A DNA stretch of 64,000 bases from contig CAWDAI010000016.1 in the NCBI GenBank assembly GCA_963800275.1, forward strand, positions 62,001 to 126,000, read 5' to 3'. The position numbers and the translations under genes are program-made. The notes below the pieces were generated by a model. That model had not been told where the DNA came from and made no database searches. It saw only the letters and a program-made list of their open reading frames with translations. This DNA is from JAFMJV01 sp963800275. Its GTDB lineage: Bacteria; Chloroflexota; Limnocylindria; Limnocylindrales; CSP1-4. The first letter of the stretch is position 1; every line of letters begins with the position of its first letter. This document shows positions 35,515 to 45,349 of this stretch, in pieces.

Positions 35515-35859
35515 CTGTCGCCTCCATCACGGCCTGTCAACTAGTTCGAGGTCGGTGACAGGCGTCGGGGACGCCGTCACCGCGGCCGGCCCCCGCCCGG
35601 ACGAGGAGCACAGCCTATCGGGGGTGCGGATCGCTGTCGAGGCGCGCGTGTCGTGGGTGCCACGGTACTTGGGGAGATGCCCACGCGACGACATGACTGT
35701 CGCTGGTAGCTCACCGTCAAGCCCGGGCTCGGCATCGTCGCCCGCACGGACGACTGAACGCGGCGTCACGCACGAATCGTGAGACTCGCCCATCGCTGGA
35801 CGAGCCTCACCCTGCGAATGACGCGACCGCCGGTCATTGCCGAGGTCGCGTCGGTCCGA
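35515..35859. other. Intergenic stretch with one imperfect hairpin
   Basis: No gene recognised in these 345 bases. GTGAGACTCG at 35779-35788 can pair with CGAGCCTCAC at 35801-35810 (one mismatch, 12-base loop), a possible terminator for the following minus-strand gene. Confidence 0.45.
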
Positions 35860-36465
35860 CTATTCCGCAGCCACGGGCTCCGCACACGAGATCGCCTGGG
35901 GCGACTCCACGAACTGGCTGAAGGTGTTGAGGAGCAGCTGCTCGGGCTGCTTCAGGGCTCCGTCCCGCCACTGCTGGAGCGCCGTGGTGACTCCCCAAGC
36001 GGACGCGTACATGGTGTCGTAGCACGGGTCCGGCACCACGCTCAGCAGGTACGCGCGCGCCTGGTCCGCGAACCGCGACACTCCCTTGAACTTTCCGGCT
36101 TCGACACTCGCCTGCGGCGGCAGGAGCTCGAGCATCCCGGCATAGAACTCGTCGGCCGTCGGGACCGTGACCAGCCGAACGGACGCGCTCGACGTGGCGA
36201 GGACCGTCCCCACTACGTCGAGGCAGGTAGCCATGCTGGCTTCGTCAGGCGCATTGGCCTCGCAAAGCGCGACCAGGCTGGCGGGTGGCACAGACGGTTC
36301 GGGTGACGGCGACGCGTCCTGCGCCACGGTGGTGAACCCCGGAGGGCAGATCAAGACGCCTGCCGTTCCGTTGGTGGGGCAAGGACCGTGTGCTCCATTC
36401 GCGCACCCGTCAAGTGCTGATTTCGACATCTGCAGGGTGGGCGACCGACCGACGGGCGACCCCAT
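35860..36465 (-). CDS. Hypothetical protein, possibly secreted
   Basis: The frame of 201 residues has good codon bias from the linker ASPSPEPSVPPASLVALCEA onwards, followed by an alpha-helical domain (MATCLDVVGTVLATSSASVR, FYAGMLELLPPQA, YDTMYASAWGVTTALQQW) with several Cys. The first 45 residues are Cys/Gly-rich and carry no clear signal peptide; the real start may lie elsewhere or be lost. No family recognised. Confidence 0.45.
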   Translation of the reverse strand: MGSPVGRSPTLQMSKSALDGCANGAHGPCPTNGTAGVLICPPGFTTVAQDASPSPEPSVPPASLVALCEANAPDEASMATCLDVVGTVLATSSASVRLVTVPTADEFYAGMLELLPPQASVEAGKFKGVSRFADQARAYLLSVVPDPCYDTMYASAWGVTTALQQWRDGALKQPEQLLLNTFSQFVESPQAISCAEPVAAE

Positions 36466-36588
36466 CCTGGCGGACTCGACTCTCGGCCCCCCCGTAACCC
36501 TGGCAAGGCGCCTTCGAGGCCAGGGTATCGATGGAGCCCGTGGGGACGTGGACGTTCGCCTGCGTCCCCCCAGGCTAGCGTTCTATGC

Positions 36589-36909
36589 TCAGGCGCCTGG
36601 GGCTCGGTAGTCGCCCGACAGCTTCACAGCTGCGTCGACCTCCTCCGGCGTAAGCAGGACGACCACGCGTGGACGGGCGCCCCCGGCCGCGGCTACGACT
36701 GCGGTGCCTGCGGCAGCTGCGGTGTTGTCAGGCAGGTCGACGGTCACGTAGAAGTCGTCGCTGCCGAAGCCGAAGTAGAACGATTCGACCGTCCCGCCGA
36801 GCGAGCTGATGAGCTTGGTGACCGCGGTCACGCGGCCACTGCCGCCCTCCGCCAAGACGCCCTTGGCACCCTGTTCGGTGTAACTCCCGGTGATCAGGTA
36901 CTTGGGCAT
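36589..36909 (-). CDS. GYD-domain protein
   Basis: A 106-residue protein beginning MPKYLITGSYTEQGAKGVLA and containing LISSLGGTVESFYFGFGSDD-FYVTVDLPDN, the blocks of the GYD domain, a ferredoxin-like fold of unknown role. The start has GGAGG six bases upstream. Sits directly downstream of the large cyclase-ATPase gene on the same strand only in orientation: that gene ends at 37034 pointing the same way, with 124 bases between. Confidence 0.85.
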   Translation of the reverse strand: MPKYLITGSYTEQGAKGVLAEGGSGRVTAVTKLISSLGGTVESFYFGFGSDDFYVTVDLPDNTAAAAGTAVVAAAGGARPRVVVLLTPEEVDAAVKLSGDYRAPGA

Positions 36910-37033
36910 GCATGCCTCCTGCCGCGGGGCGTCCGATGAGGGGGGCGCGCTCGGGCCGCGGTCGGGCAAGCCTAGGGCTCGCTGGGGCTCTGTCAAGACG
37001 GGCGATGGGACGACGTGGCGGGGACCCGGGCGA

Positions 37034-40000
37034 TCACATCCCGAGCGTGCGGCGAGCTTCAGCCAGCAGTGGGTGGTCCTGTCCCTCAGTGAACACGGCG
37101 AGGATGTCCCGCAGCCGCTCCTGGCGCGCCTCGGCCGACACGGCCTGGGACCCGCTCGGCAGGCGACTCGATCGGACGGCTGCCGCGAGCGCGACCGTGC
37201 TCGCACCCCAACCCAGGCCGCCGGCGATGGCCACCTCGTACTCGGCCGCGGCGGCCGCCGGGTCCCGAACGGCCAACAGGTCGCCCTTGGCCAAGTGCAG
37301 ATTGGGCATGGGCGGTCCCACCGCCAAGGCCTCCTCGATGGAGGCCAGCCCGAAGTCCGTCTCCCCACTCTGGCAGCACGCATTTGCCGTCACCTCCAGC
37401 ATGAAGGGCCAGAAGACCGGCGGCGTGCGCAGGCCCCGGTAGCGGTCGAGACCCTCGCGGATCCAGCGCATGCCCTCCTCGTCGGCACCGAGCGCGACCA
37501 TGGCCGCGCCCAGGATGACGGTCCCGACCGCGCGCCAGATGTGCAGGTCGTGCTCGATGGCGAGCTCGATGACCTCCACGGCCAAGGCACGCGCCGCCTC
37601 CGGCTCGACGCGCATGGTATGGAGCAGCGAGGCGTGGTGCAGGGCATAGCCGAGGGTCGAGGGATGCTGCCCCGAGCGAGCGATGGACAGGGCCTCGTCG
37701 GATCGACGCAAGGACGTGTCGAGGCGCCCCTCCCAGAAGCGGATGAGTGAGAGCGCCGTGAGGCAGGAGACCCGCGGATCAGGCCCCAGTCGGTACCAGT
37801 CGACCGTCGTGTCGTCCGTCGCGGCCAGGTCCGCCCCGGCCTCCAGATCGGGTAAACCGTCCGATAGCCGACCGATGAAGCTCAGCGAAGTCCCGGCCAT
37901 CATGTGCCCAGAGATGATGATCGGCGCGTCGCCGGTGGCCTCGCCGATGGCCAGGATCTGGCGCGCCACCGCCAGGCACTGCTCGTGTTGCATGCGGAAG
38001 GTGTGGAAGCTGGCGAGGCCGCGAAGGACCGGGTAGGCATCCGACAGGTCCGCGCTCTCCGTGGTGGCCAGAACACGTTCGAAAGCCGCCTCCACCTCGT
38101 CGGAGTAGCCGTCGACAGCGGCCATGGCCCGGGCTCGGTCGCTCTGCAATGTCGCCGCTTCGACGAGCCGTGCCGGCGATGACGGCAGGGACTCGAGGAC
38201 CGCCAACATGTCATCGAGCAACCCGATGAGGCCCCGGTACCAGCCACGCGCGTCATAGAGCGGTCGGAGACCGGCCATCAGCGTCCCGAGCCGCTCAAGG
38301 TCGCGAACTTCGGCGGCCCACCGCCATGCCAGGTGCAGGTTTTCGACCTCTCCCTCCAGCTCGTCGAGCAGCTCAGCACGACCGGGCCGGGCGAGGCCTG
38401 TCAGGAGGGCGTCCGCCCAGCGCACATAGTGGTCGGCGTGGGCCGCGCGCGCTCGGGCTCGGATGCCAGGGTTCGCCGCCAGGCGCTCGGCGGCGAACTC
38501 GCGCATGGACTCGAGCATGATGAACCGCGAGCTGCCGTCGGCGCGGTCCACCTGGCGCAGGAGGCTCTTGTCGGTGAGCGACCCGAGACCATCCAACGGA
38601 TCGATGTCGGGCAGCACGTCGAGCAGCTGGGCGGCCACCTGTTCGACCGCTTCGACGTCCGCGCCGGAGAAGCAGGCCAACAGTTCGAACAGTCGCTGCT
38701 CACTTGGGGAGAGCAGCTGGTAGCTCCACTCGATCGTGGCGCGGAGCGTCTGCTGGCGCTCGGGCAGGTCGCGCGCACCGCCACCGAGCGTGCGCAGCTG
38801 GTTCTCGAGGCGGTCTCTCAGGGCTTCGAGCGAGAAGACGCGAAGGCGCGCGGTTGCCAGCTCGATGGCCAGCGGCACCCCCTCGAGGCGGCGGCAGATA
38901 TCGGCCACGACCGCGGCGTTGGCGTCGCTGACGGAGAAGTCCGGACGGATCTCCTGCGCCCTCTCGATGAAGAGCTGGACGGCCTCGTAACCGGTAACCT
39001 CCTCCGCCGTGATCGCGCGACGCGACGGGTCAGGCAGGGCCAGCGGCGGCACAGAGAAGCGGCGCTCACCGCGGACGTTGAGCGCCTCCCGGCTGGTGAC
39101 GAGGAGGTGCAGCTGGGGGCAGCTCGTGAGCAGCCTGGCCAACGTCGGCGCCGCAGAGGTGACCTGCTCGACATTGTCGAGGATGAGCAGGAAACGCTGC
39201 TCACCGATCAGACGGGCAAGCTCATCGGCCTGGTCCGCCGCGCTCGTGTCGGCCCGCCCCAGCGCTCGGCTGATAGCGGTCAGCACCTCGCCCACGTCGT
39301 GGGCCGCAGCGAGGTCCACGAAGATCACACCGGCTTCGAAGGCATCCCTCACCTCCCGCGCGACACGCAACGCGAGGCGGGTCTTGCCGATGCCTCCCGG
39401 CCCGATGAGCGTTAACAGGCGGACGTCAGGGTCAGCCAGCAGCGCTGCCACTCGCTCGCGTTCGACCTCACGCCCGATGAAGGCGGATGGTTCCGCCGGG
39501 AGCACGTGCGCGCTGCGGTCATCGGTGCGCAGCGGCTCGGTGATCTGGGGCAGCTCTGGGTGGCGCAGCTCGTAGACCCGCTCAGGCCGGCTGAGATCCT
39601 TGAGACGGTGCTCGCCCAGATCGTGGAGGCTGGCCCCATCGGGCAGCCGGTCGATGACGAGCGCCGCCGTGGCCGCGGAGAGCAGGGCCTGGCCTCCGTG
39701 ACCGGATGCCATGATGCGGGCGGCACGGTTGACCGACTGGCCGTGGTAGTCCAGACCGTCGCCCTCGACGTCGGCCTCGCCCACGTGCAGTCCCATGCGC
39801 ACGCGAAGCGGCCCGGTCGCCGACCATGATCCATGCAGGAGCTCGCGCTGCGCCGCAAGGCTGGCGGCGAGCCCGTCGGGGGCGGCCCCGAAGACGGCCA
39901 TGACCCCGTCTCCGGTCGTCTTGACCACGCGACCACCGCCGTGCTCGATGGCCGAGCGCAGGATGCGGTCGTGCTGGGCCAGCGCCGCCGGCATGGCCTC

Positions 40001-40135
40001 CGGGAACCGCTCCCACAGGCCGGTGCTGCCTTCGATGTCCGTGAACAGGAAGGCCAGCGTCTGGGCCGTCGGCCTGGCACCGCCAGGATAGGGCGCACCC
40101 TCGCCGTCAGGGAACCGGTTCGCGTCGACCGTCAT
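37034..40135 (-). CDS. Class III cyclase-ATPase-TPR sensor protein
   Basis: A 1033-residue protein in three parts. The class III cyclase domain (about 22-190) has metal-binding D33 (FLFTDIEGST) and D76 (VKTTGDGVMA) and the QSVNRAARI block with Asn and Arg. An AfsR/MalT-like P-loop ATPase follows (about 210-540) with Walker A GPGGIGKT (245-252) and Walker B LLILDNVEQ. The rest is TPR-like helices with no C-terminal DNA-binding domain. Similar proteins occur in numbers in actinobacteria and Chloroflexota; inputs are unknown. The start ATG 40135 has GGAG eight bases upstream; the open frame extends 14 codons further. Confidence 0.9.
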   Translation of the reverse strand: MTVDANRFPDGEGAPYPGGARPTAQTLAFLFTDIEGSTGLWERFPEAMPAALAQHDRILRSAIEHGGGRVVKTTGDGVMAVFGAAPDGLAASLAAQRELLHGSWSATGPLRVRMGLHVGEADVEGDGLDYHGQSVNRAARIMASGHGGQALLSAATAALVIDRLPDGASLHDLGEHRLKDLSRPERVYELRHPELPQITEPLRTDDRSAHVLPAEPSAFIGREVERERVAALLADPDVRLLTLIGPGGIGKTRLALRVAREVRDAFEAGVIFVDLAAAHDVGEVLTAISRALGRADTSAADQADELARLIGEQRFLLILDNVEQVTSAAPTLARLLTSCPQLHLLVTSREALNVRGERRFSVPPLALPDPSRRAITAEEVTGYEAVQLFIERAQEIRPDFSVSDANAAVVADICRRLEGVPLAIELATARLRVFSLEALRDRLENQLRTLGGGARDLPERQQTLRATIEWSYQLLSPSEQRLFELLACFSGADVEAVEQVAAQLLDVLPDIDPLDGLGSLTDKSLLRQVDRADGSSRFIMLESMREFAAERLAANPGIRARARAAHADHYVRWADALLTGLARPGRAELLDELEGEVENLHLAWRWAAEVRDLERLGTLMAGLRPLYDARGWYRGLIGLLDDMLAVLESLPSSPARLVEAATLQSDRARAMAAVDGYSDEVEAAFERVLATTESADLSDAYPVLRGLASFHTFRMQHEQCLAVARQILAIGEATGDAPIIISGHMMAGTSLSFIGRLSDGLPDLEAGADLAATDDTTVDWYRLGPDPRVSCLTALSLIRFWEGRLDTSLRRSDEALSIARSGQHPSTLGYALHHASLLHTMRVEPEAARALAVEVIELAIEHDLHIWRAVGTVILGAAMVALGADEEGMRWIREGLDRYRGLRTPPVFWPFMLEVTANACCQSGETDFGLASIEEALAVGPPMPNLHLAKGDLLAVRDPAAAAAEYEVAIAGGLGWGASTVALAAAVRSSRLPSGSQAVSAEARQERLRDILAVFTEGQDHPLLAEARRTLGM

Positions 40136-40368
40136 GCGGTCCACTCCAAGAGTGATCGGGGATGGCGTCCACACCACGTGCGGCCGCTCGCTCGTCGATG
40201 GTATCCCCTCGCTCGGACCACGTCAGCGACCACGCCGGTCTGCCTCTTCCCCTTCGCGGCAAGCCCACGCAGCAACGTTGGGCGACGGCTTCTTGGTCTT
40301 CTGCCGTTCGGGTCGAGCCTGGTCCCAGGATCAGGCGACCTATCGCCCCGGCTGGGACCATCCTGGGT

Positions 40369-40788
40369 CTAGGCGGGCGGACCGACCGGGATAGCGCCGA
40401 CCTGCTGCATCAGTGCGAGGGCGTCCATCACGCCCCAGTGCTCGTGTGCCAGCCCGTCATCGCCGAAGCGGGTGATATCGATGAGCTGCACGTCGACGCG
40501 CTTGCCGCTCGCGGGCACGCCCATGAACTCGCCCTGGTGGGTCCCGGTGAAGCGCAGGCGGGCGACGCCCTTGTCGCCATCCACGAGCACGTCTTCGGGC
40601 TCGAAGCGCAAGTCGGGGAAGGCCACGAAGCTCATCGCGAAGAGGTCCAGGGCGCCTTGCCTCGTGGGCGCGAGTCCGGGCATCTCCTCGTGCTCGATGA
40701 AGTCGTCGGCCATGATGGCAGCGATCGCATCGACGTCGTGGGCGTTGACCGCATCGTACAGTCGGCGCAGCGTGGCAGCATGGTCCAT
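40369..40788 (-). CDS. SnoaL-like ester cyclase-family protein
   Basis: A 139-residue NTF2-like protein: MDHAATLRRLYDAVNAHDVD, DFIEHEEMPGLAPTRQG, FPDLRFEPEDVLVDGDK, RLRFTGTHQGEFMGVPASG and EHWGVMDALALMQQVG. This is the complete version of the fold whose C-terminal half is found as a fragment near 22.3 kb. Such proteins are cyclases, hydratases or of unknown role. The long frame upstream to 41079 overlaps the response regulator and is not used. Confidence 0.88.
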   Translation of the reverse strand: MDHAATLRRLYDAVNAHDVDAIAAIMADDFIEHEEMPGLAPTRQGALDLFAMSFVAFPDLRFEPEDVLVDGDKGVARLRFTGTHQGEFMGVPASGKRVDVQLIDITRFGDDGLAHEHWGVMDALALMQQVGAIPVGPPA

Positions 40789-40888
40789 GGGGGCCTCTCC
40801 TTCGGGGGTGGACGGGTGCGGAGTGTACTCCCGCTCCATCGACGAGGATCGGGTCGCTGGCTCCGGAGGCATGAGCTCCCCGCTCTCC

Positions 40889-41584
40889 CTAGGTCGATGG
40901 CACGTCGAGGCGGTAGCCGATGCCCTCGAACGCTCGGATGCGTCCGGGCTCACCAGGCCGGGTCCCCAGCCTGCGGCGCAAGCGACTGACCCATGCACCG
41001 AGGTATGCCTGGTCATCCTGATACTCCGGCCCCCAGACCCTGGTGAGCAATTCGGAGTGAAGCACGACCTTGCCGACATTGTCGGCGAGGATCTGGAGCA
41101 GGAGCCACTCGTTGCGTGTCAACGGCACGAGCTCCCCGTTGCGGCGCAGGCTGCGCCGCTGGAGATCGATCTCCACATCATCGAAGGCCACCACGCCGGT
41201 ACTCGAGGCGACCCCCTCGGCTCGTCGCAGCACGGCGTTCACGCGGGCGACCAGCTCGTCCGGGTGGAATGGCTTGGTCAGATAGTCATCGGCACCAACG
41301 TCGAGTCCCTTGGCCCTGTCTGGGCCGGACCCCTTGGCCGTGAGCAGGATGATCGGTACGGGACTGCGCGCGCGCATCCGTTGCATGACCTCGATGCCGT
41401 CGAGGTCCGGCATGACGATATCGAGCAGGACCGCGTCGGGATGCACCCCTTCCGCCACCGCCAGTGCCTCTCGCCCACCATTCGCGCTGACCACACGGAA
41501 GCCCGCATCCTCCAGGATCAGCGCCACGAGCCTCGTGATGCGCGTCTCATCGTCCGCGACGAGGATCAGCGGCTGCCCCGTCAT
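40889..41584 (-). CDS. OmpR-family response regulator
   Basis: A 231-residue regulator. Receiver: acidic pair ADDE (10-13), phosphoacceptor D55 (VLLDIVMPD), T83 and K104 (YLTKPF). DNA-binding winged helix: RSLRRNGELVPLTRNEWLLL, WGPEYQDDQAYLGAWVSRLR-RRLG and GIGYRLDVPS. The output domain resembles KdpE. GAGG lies eight bases before ATG 41584. It follows its kinase on the same strand. Confidence 0.92.
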   Translation of the reverse strand: MTGQPLILVADDETRITRLVALILEDAGFRVVSANGGREALAVAEGVHPDAVLLDIVMPDLDGIEVMQRMRARSPVPIILLTAKGSGPDRAKGLDVGADDYLTKPFHPDELVARVNAVLRRAEGVASSTGVVAFDDVEIDLQRRSLRRNGELVPLTRNEWLLLQILADNVGKVVLHSELLTRVWGPEYQDDQAYLGAWVSRLRRRLGTRPGEPGRIRAFEGIGYRLDVPST

Positions 41585-41681
41585 CTGGCCGTCCTCGACA
41601 GGCGCTGAGCGTGCGCTTTGACGCTGGGCGAGCGCTCGACACGTGCGATCGACCTCGGCCGCAAGAGGTAGCGTCGGCTGG

Positions 41682-43094
41682 TCATGCCGATGTCTGGCCT
41701 GGGGTCCTGGGAACGCCGGGATCTGGCGGCGCCTCGGAACCGCCCTCACCACCATCGCCGTCTGTCGGCTCCGAACGGAGGTCATCGTCAGCCGCGATGG
41801 TCCGCAGGGTGAAGCCGAACTCCGAACCGCCCTCTGGCCGGCGCAGGGCCCACACTCGTCCGCCCATGACCTTCACGAGCCTGGCGCAGACGAAGAGCCC
41901 GATGCCCGAGCCCGATGCGATACGTGCGCTCTCGGGGTCCCGGTAGAAGAGCTCGAAGACCCGCTCGGCTGCATCGTCGGGTATCCCGGGGCCCCCGTCG
42001 ATGACCCGGATAGCCACAGCGTCCCCCTCCTCGCGGGCACTCAGCGAGACCAGCGTGCCGGGTGGGGAGTACTTGGCCGCATTGTCGAGCAGGTTGCGCA
42101 GGATCTGTTCCACATAGGTCACCTCGCCGCCGACGATCGGCAGATGCGGCTCGAGGTCAAGGCTGAGCACGATGCTTGGCCACTCTGCGGCCGCCGATCG
42201 AGCGACTCGCTGCAGGAATCGCCGCAGCTCGATCGGCTCGGTCTCGACGGCGAGTCGTCCGTGCTCCACACGACTGAGCACGAGCAGGTCCTCCACGAGC
42301 CGGTACAGTCGTTCCGCCTCCGCCCGGACGTCCCCCAGCAGCGAGGTTCGTTCGGTGGGATCGTCTCGGCGACCAGGTTTCGCCAGGAGCTGCGTCAGGC
42401 CATAGATCGTCGTGATGGGCGTCCGCAGCTCGTGGCTGATGACGTCCATGAAGGCCTCTCTGAACTCACGGCCGCGCTTCTCCTCTTCCTCGAGTTCGTC
42501 TCGATCTGCCGCGAGACGACGCCGTTCGGTCATGTCCTGGCCGGTTCCGATCATGCGGATCGGCTTCCCGGAGGTGTCGCTGAACACCCGACCGGCCCCA
42601 CGGGTCCAGTGGACACTGCCGTCCGGCCAGACGATGCGGAATTCAAGGTCGAACCGTCCACCACGATCGATGGCATCACTGATGGCTTCGCTGAAGCGCA
42701 CTCGGTCGTCGGGATGGATGGTGTCGATGTACGTCTCATAGCGGGGGGCGGGTCCTGTCGGGTCCAGGCCGTGCTGCCGGTAGATCGCAGGTGACCACTC
42801 GAGCCGCCCATTGACCATGTCCCATTCCCAGATCCCGGTGTTCGATGCCGCCAACACCAGCTCCAGACGCTGGTCGCGAGCCTCGACCGCCTCGTCCAGT
42901 CCGGCGACCTCTCGTAGCGCGTCCGCGAGCCGGTCCCGCGCCGCCCGGCGAGAACCGATGAGCAGGACCGTGCCAAGTCCGACGGCGAGGAAGAACAGAC
43001 CCTTGTAGTACTCGGCGGCCCCTGCCGAACCGAGGCCCCGATCCGGTATGGCCGACTGCGGGTGCCCCACCCGCGAGCGGTCATCGAGCGTCAT
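41682..43094 (-). CDS. PAS-domain sensor histidine kinase
   Basis: A 470-residue kinase with a single membrane helix (YYKGLFFLAVGLGTVLLIGS, about 30-49), a short coiled linker, a PAS/PAC module (about 75-190; ASNTGIWEWDMVNGRLEWSP, VHWTRGAGRVFSD), the HisKA box with H221 (FMDVISHELRTPI) and an HATPase domain (NLLDNAAKYSPPG, GGPGIPDD, GSGIGLFVCARLV). The kinase part resembles KdpD. It precedes the OmpR-type regulator by about 97 bases and the two form a two-component system. Signal unknown. No strong ribosome site before ATG 43094. Confidence 0.9.
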   Translation of the reverse strand: MTLDDRSRVGHPQSAIPDRGLGSAGAAEYYKGLFFLAVGLGTVLLIGSRRAARDRLADALREVAGLDEAVEARDQRLELVLAASNTGIWEWDMVNGRLEWSPAIYRQHGLDPTGPAPRYETYIDTIHPDDRVRFSEAISDAIDRGGRFDLEFRIVWPDGSVHWTRGAGRVFSDTSGKPIRMIGTGQDMTERRRLAADRDELEEEEKRGREFREAFMDVISHELRTPITTIYGLTQLLAKPGRRDDPTERTSLLGDVRAEAERLYRLVEDLLVLSRVEHGRLAVETEPIELRRFLQRVARSAAAEWPSIVLSLDLEPHLPIVGGEVTYVEQILRNLLDNAAKYSPPGTLVSLSAREEGDAVAIRVIDGGPGIPDDAAERVFELFYRDPESARIASGSGIGLFVCARLVKVMGGRVWALRRPEGGSEFGFTLRTIAADDDLRSEPTDGDGGEGGSEAPPDPGVPRTPGQTSA

Positions 43095-43294
43095 ATGCCC
43101 GCCCCGTGGACCTCGCCGTCGACTTCCCTGACATGCAGATGCCTCCGCGGAGCTGGGGCCTGAGCTCAAGTGCAAACGAGCACCCACCAATCATCGCGAG
43201 ACGATAGGAATGCGGCGCTACGGCCACCGGTCCGCCTGTTGCAGGTGCGTGTCAACGCACCGAAACGTGACCGAGTCGGGGAAGTCCCCCGCCT

Positions 43295-44170
43295 CTAGGA
43301 GACGGGCAGATCCTGGCAACTGCCGGGATCGGCAGTCTGGAAACCCAGGAGGAAGGCGTCCTGGCGTTGCTGACTCGAGCCGTGGGTCCAGCGATGAGGA
43401 TCGATCGTGCCCTGTGTCCGCCGCTGGATCCGGTCGTCGCCAACAGCCGCGGCCGCATCCAGGCCGGCAGCCACCTCCCCCCGAGTAGGGCGGTGCAGGA
43501 AGCCCGTGTTCGCCGCGTTCGAGGCCCAGGCCCCCGCGTAACAGTCCGCCTGCAGCTCGGTCCGCACGGAGAGTCCGCCGGCGCCAGCGTCGCGGGCAGT
43601 GGCAGACAAGTCCCCGAGCTCGTCCTGGACGTGGTGGCCGTATTCATGCGCCACCACGTAGCCCTCTGCGAACGGACCGCCCTTGGCGCCGAGCGTAGTT
43701 CGGAGGTCGTCGAAGAACGTCAGGTCAAGGTAGACGGCACCGTCGAACGGACAATAGAAGGGGCCGGTCGTTGCGGAAGCGATGCCACATGCAGAATCAA
43801 CGGTTCCGCTGAACAGCGTGGTGAGTGCCGGCTGGTAGACCAGGCCAGACGCGTCGAAGACGTCGCTCCAGTAGGCCTGCACGCTGTTCACGAAGCCAAC
43901 CACGCGACAGTCCTCTCGCTCGTTCGCATCGGCGCCGGATTCACACGAGGCGATGCTGCGCGCGCCAGCTGGCTGACCGGCAGGCCCAGGTGGCGCACCA
44001 CCGCCTGACAACGACCCGATGTCGCCACCGAGGACCAGATAGATGAGCAGCAGGACCACGCCGATCGAGCCGCCGCCGCCGAGCATCGCCAGACCACCAC
44101 GCGACACGCCTCGGCCGCGCATATCGCGAACCTGCCGCGGGTCGAGCCGAACTCGTCGCCTGAACGTCAT
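43295..44170 (-). CDS. YpfJ-like neutral zinc metallopeptidase
   Basis: A 291-residue membrane-anchored protein: basic N-terminus with GGxxRGRG-like sequence, one membrane helix (IGVVLLLIYLVLGG), then the peptidase_M... zinc family (YpfJ/KPN_00277 type) with HEYGHHVQ at 175-182, ELQADCYAGAW providing the third ligand, and WSDVFDASG, YCPFDGAVYLDLTFF. Conserved Cys suggest an extracytoplasmic location. Substrates of this family are unknown. ATG 44170 is chosen; a GTG 18 bases upstream is possible. Confidence 0.9.
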   Translation of the reverse strand: MTFRRRVRLDPRQVRDMRGRGVSRGGLAMLGGGGSIGVVLLLIYLVLGGDIGSLSGGGAPPGPAGQPAGARSIASCESGADANEREDCRVVGFVNSVQAYWSDVFDASGLVYQPALTTLFSGTVDSACGIASATTGPFYCPFDGAVYLDLTFFDDLRTTLGAKGGPFAEGYVVAHEYGHHVQDELGDLSATARDAGAGGLSVRTELQADCYAGAWASNAANTGFLHRPTRGEVAAGLDAAAAVGDDRIQRRTQGTIDPHRWTHGSSQQRQDAFLLGFQTADPGSCQDLPVS

Positions 44171-44407
44171 TGCCTCGCTCTCCGCCACATCGATCGGCGC
44201 GCACCGCCAAGAGGCCGCTCACCCGGATCCAGACTGCCAAGAGCAGCCCTGCCCCTGCACTCCAGCCGACGAGCCAGCCATCACAACGGCATTGCAGACA
44301 CATCACAAGGTCCGAGACCGTGAGCGCGAGCCTCACGACACCTGAGCCGGGTGAACAGCCTGGAACATTGGCCGGGACCTCGTTGGTATGTCTATGCTCG
44401 CCGCGAG

Positions 44408-45259
44408 ATGAGCGCACTTGGATTCGACTTCCGCACGCGCGCGCCCGACGGCCCCCTGAGCCGAGCCATCGCCTCCGTCTGGTATGCCCGTGGGACCGTG
44501 CCCTACCGACGCGAGCGCGTCGCGCCCACGGGATCGACCGTCGCGGTCATCGTGCTGGGTGATCCCATCATCGAGACCGCTGACGGCCCCGGCGCCGTGC
44601 CCCTGCGCGCGGAGCGGGGGTTCCTCATCGGGCCGCACGACCGGCCAGTGACCAACGAGCCGACCGGCGAGACCTTCGCGGTGGGGATCGTCACGACACC
44701 CGTGGGCTGCCGGGCTGCGCTGGGCCTGGAGCCTGCCGCCCTGGCGGGACGGGTGGAGGAACTGATGGGGATATGGTCCCCCGCCGCGAGCCTGCAAGAG
44801 CGACTGCTCGTGACTCCTGACCCCGAGGCGATGCTGGATCTTGTGGTCGCCTGTGCGACCGACGCGCTGGATCTCGACATCCCGGGCCTGGACCGTTGCG
44901 AACAGGCCGTCGTGATGCTGGACGAGGATCCCGCACGTCCCATCGCCGGGATCGCGGCCGCCCTCGGCGTCTCACACGGTCACCTCGACCGCGAGTTCAA
45001 GCGCGTCGTGGGAATCACGCCGCGCCGGCTGGCCCGGCTGCTGCGGGTGGAGCGCCTGCTGGAGACCATCGATCTCGACGGAGACGTGCCCTGGGCCCAC
45101 CTGGCCGCAGAGCTGGGCTGGGCGGACCAGTCCCACATGATCCGGGACGTCAAGCGCCACACCGGGTCCGCGCCATCCGCTTACATCGACGCACGGCGAG
45201 CGTTCGCCGCTGCGACCGTGACGGAGGAGGCGGCTCGGTTCATCCCAGAGCCCATGTGA
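44408..45259 (+). CDS. AraC-family transcriptional regulator
   Basis: A 283-residue regulator. An N-terminal ligand domain of the DUF6597 type (SRAIASVWYARGTVPYRRER, PTGSTVAVIVLGDP, GFLIGPHDRP) is followed by a full two-helix-turn-helix AraC domain (IAAALGVSHGHLDREFKRVV, GITPRRLARLLRVER, AAELGWADQSHMIRDVK). Ligand unknown. It is divergent from the zinc peptidase and precedes the DUF4287 gene by 90 bases, which is a common pairing of regulator and small effector. Confidence 0.86.
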   Translation: MSALGFDFRTRAPDGPLSRAIASVWYARGTVPYRRERVAPTGSTVAVIVLGDPIIETADGPGAVPLRAERGFLIGPHDRPVTNEPTGETFAVGIVTTPVGCRAALGLEPAALAGRVEELMGIWSPAASLQERLLVTPDPEAMLDLVVACATDALDLDIPGLDRCEQAVVMLDEDPARPIAGIAAALGVSHGHLDREFKRVVGITPRRLARLLRVERLLETIDLDGDVPWAHLAAELGWADQSHMIRDVKRHTGSAPSAYIDARRAFAAATVTEEAARFIPEPM

Positions 45260-45349
45260 AGTCCGTCCAAGACGCCGCCAGCGACGGGCTGGGACCATGC
45301 GGGCCGCCCCGCGCCACACCGAGCGCCCCACGCATCCTGGAGACTGACC

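Noticed and set aside
40789..41079. N-terminal extension of the SnoaL-like protein
   Set aside because: It overlaps the response regulator gene and is Ser/Arg/Pro-rich; ATG 40788 begins the conserved fold.
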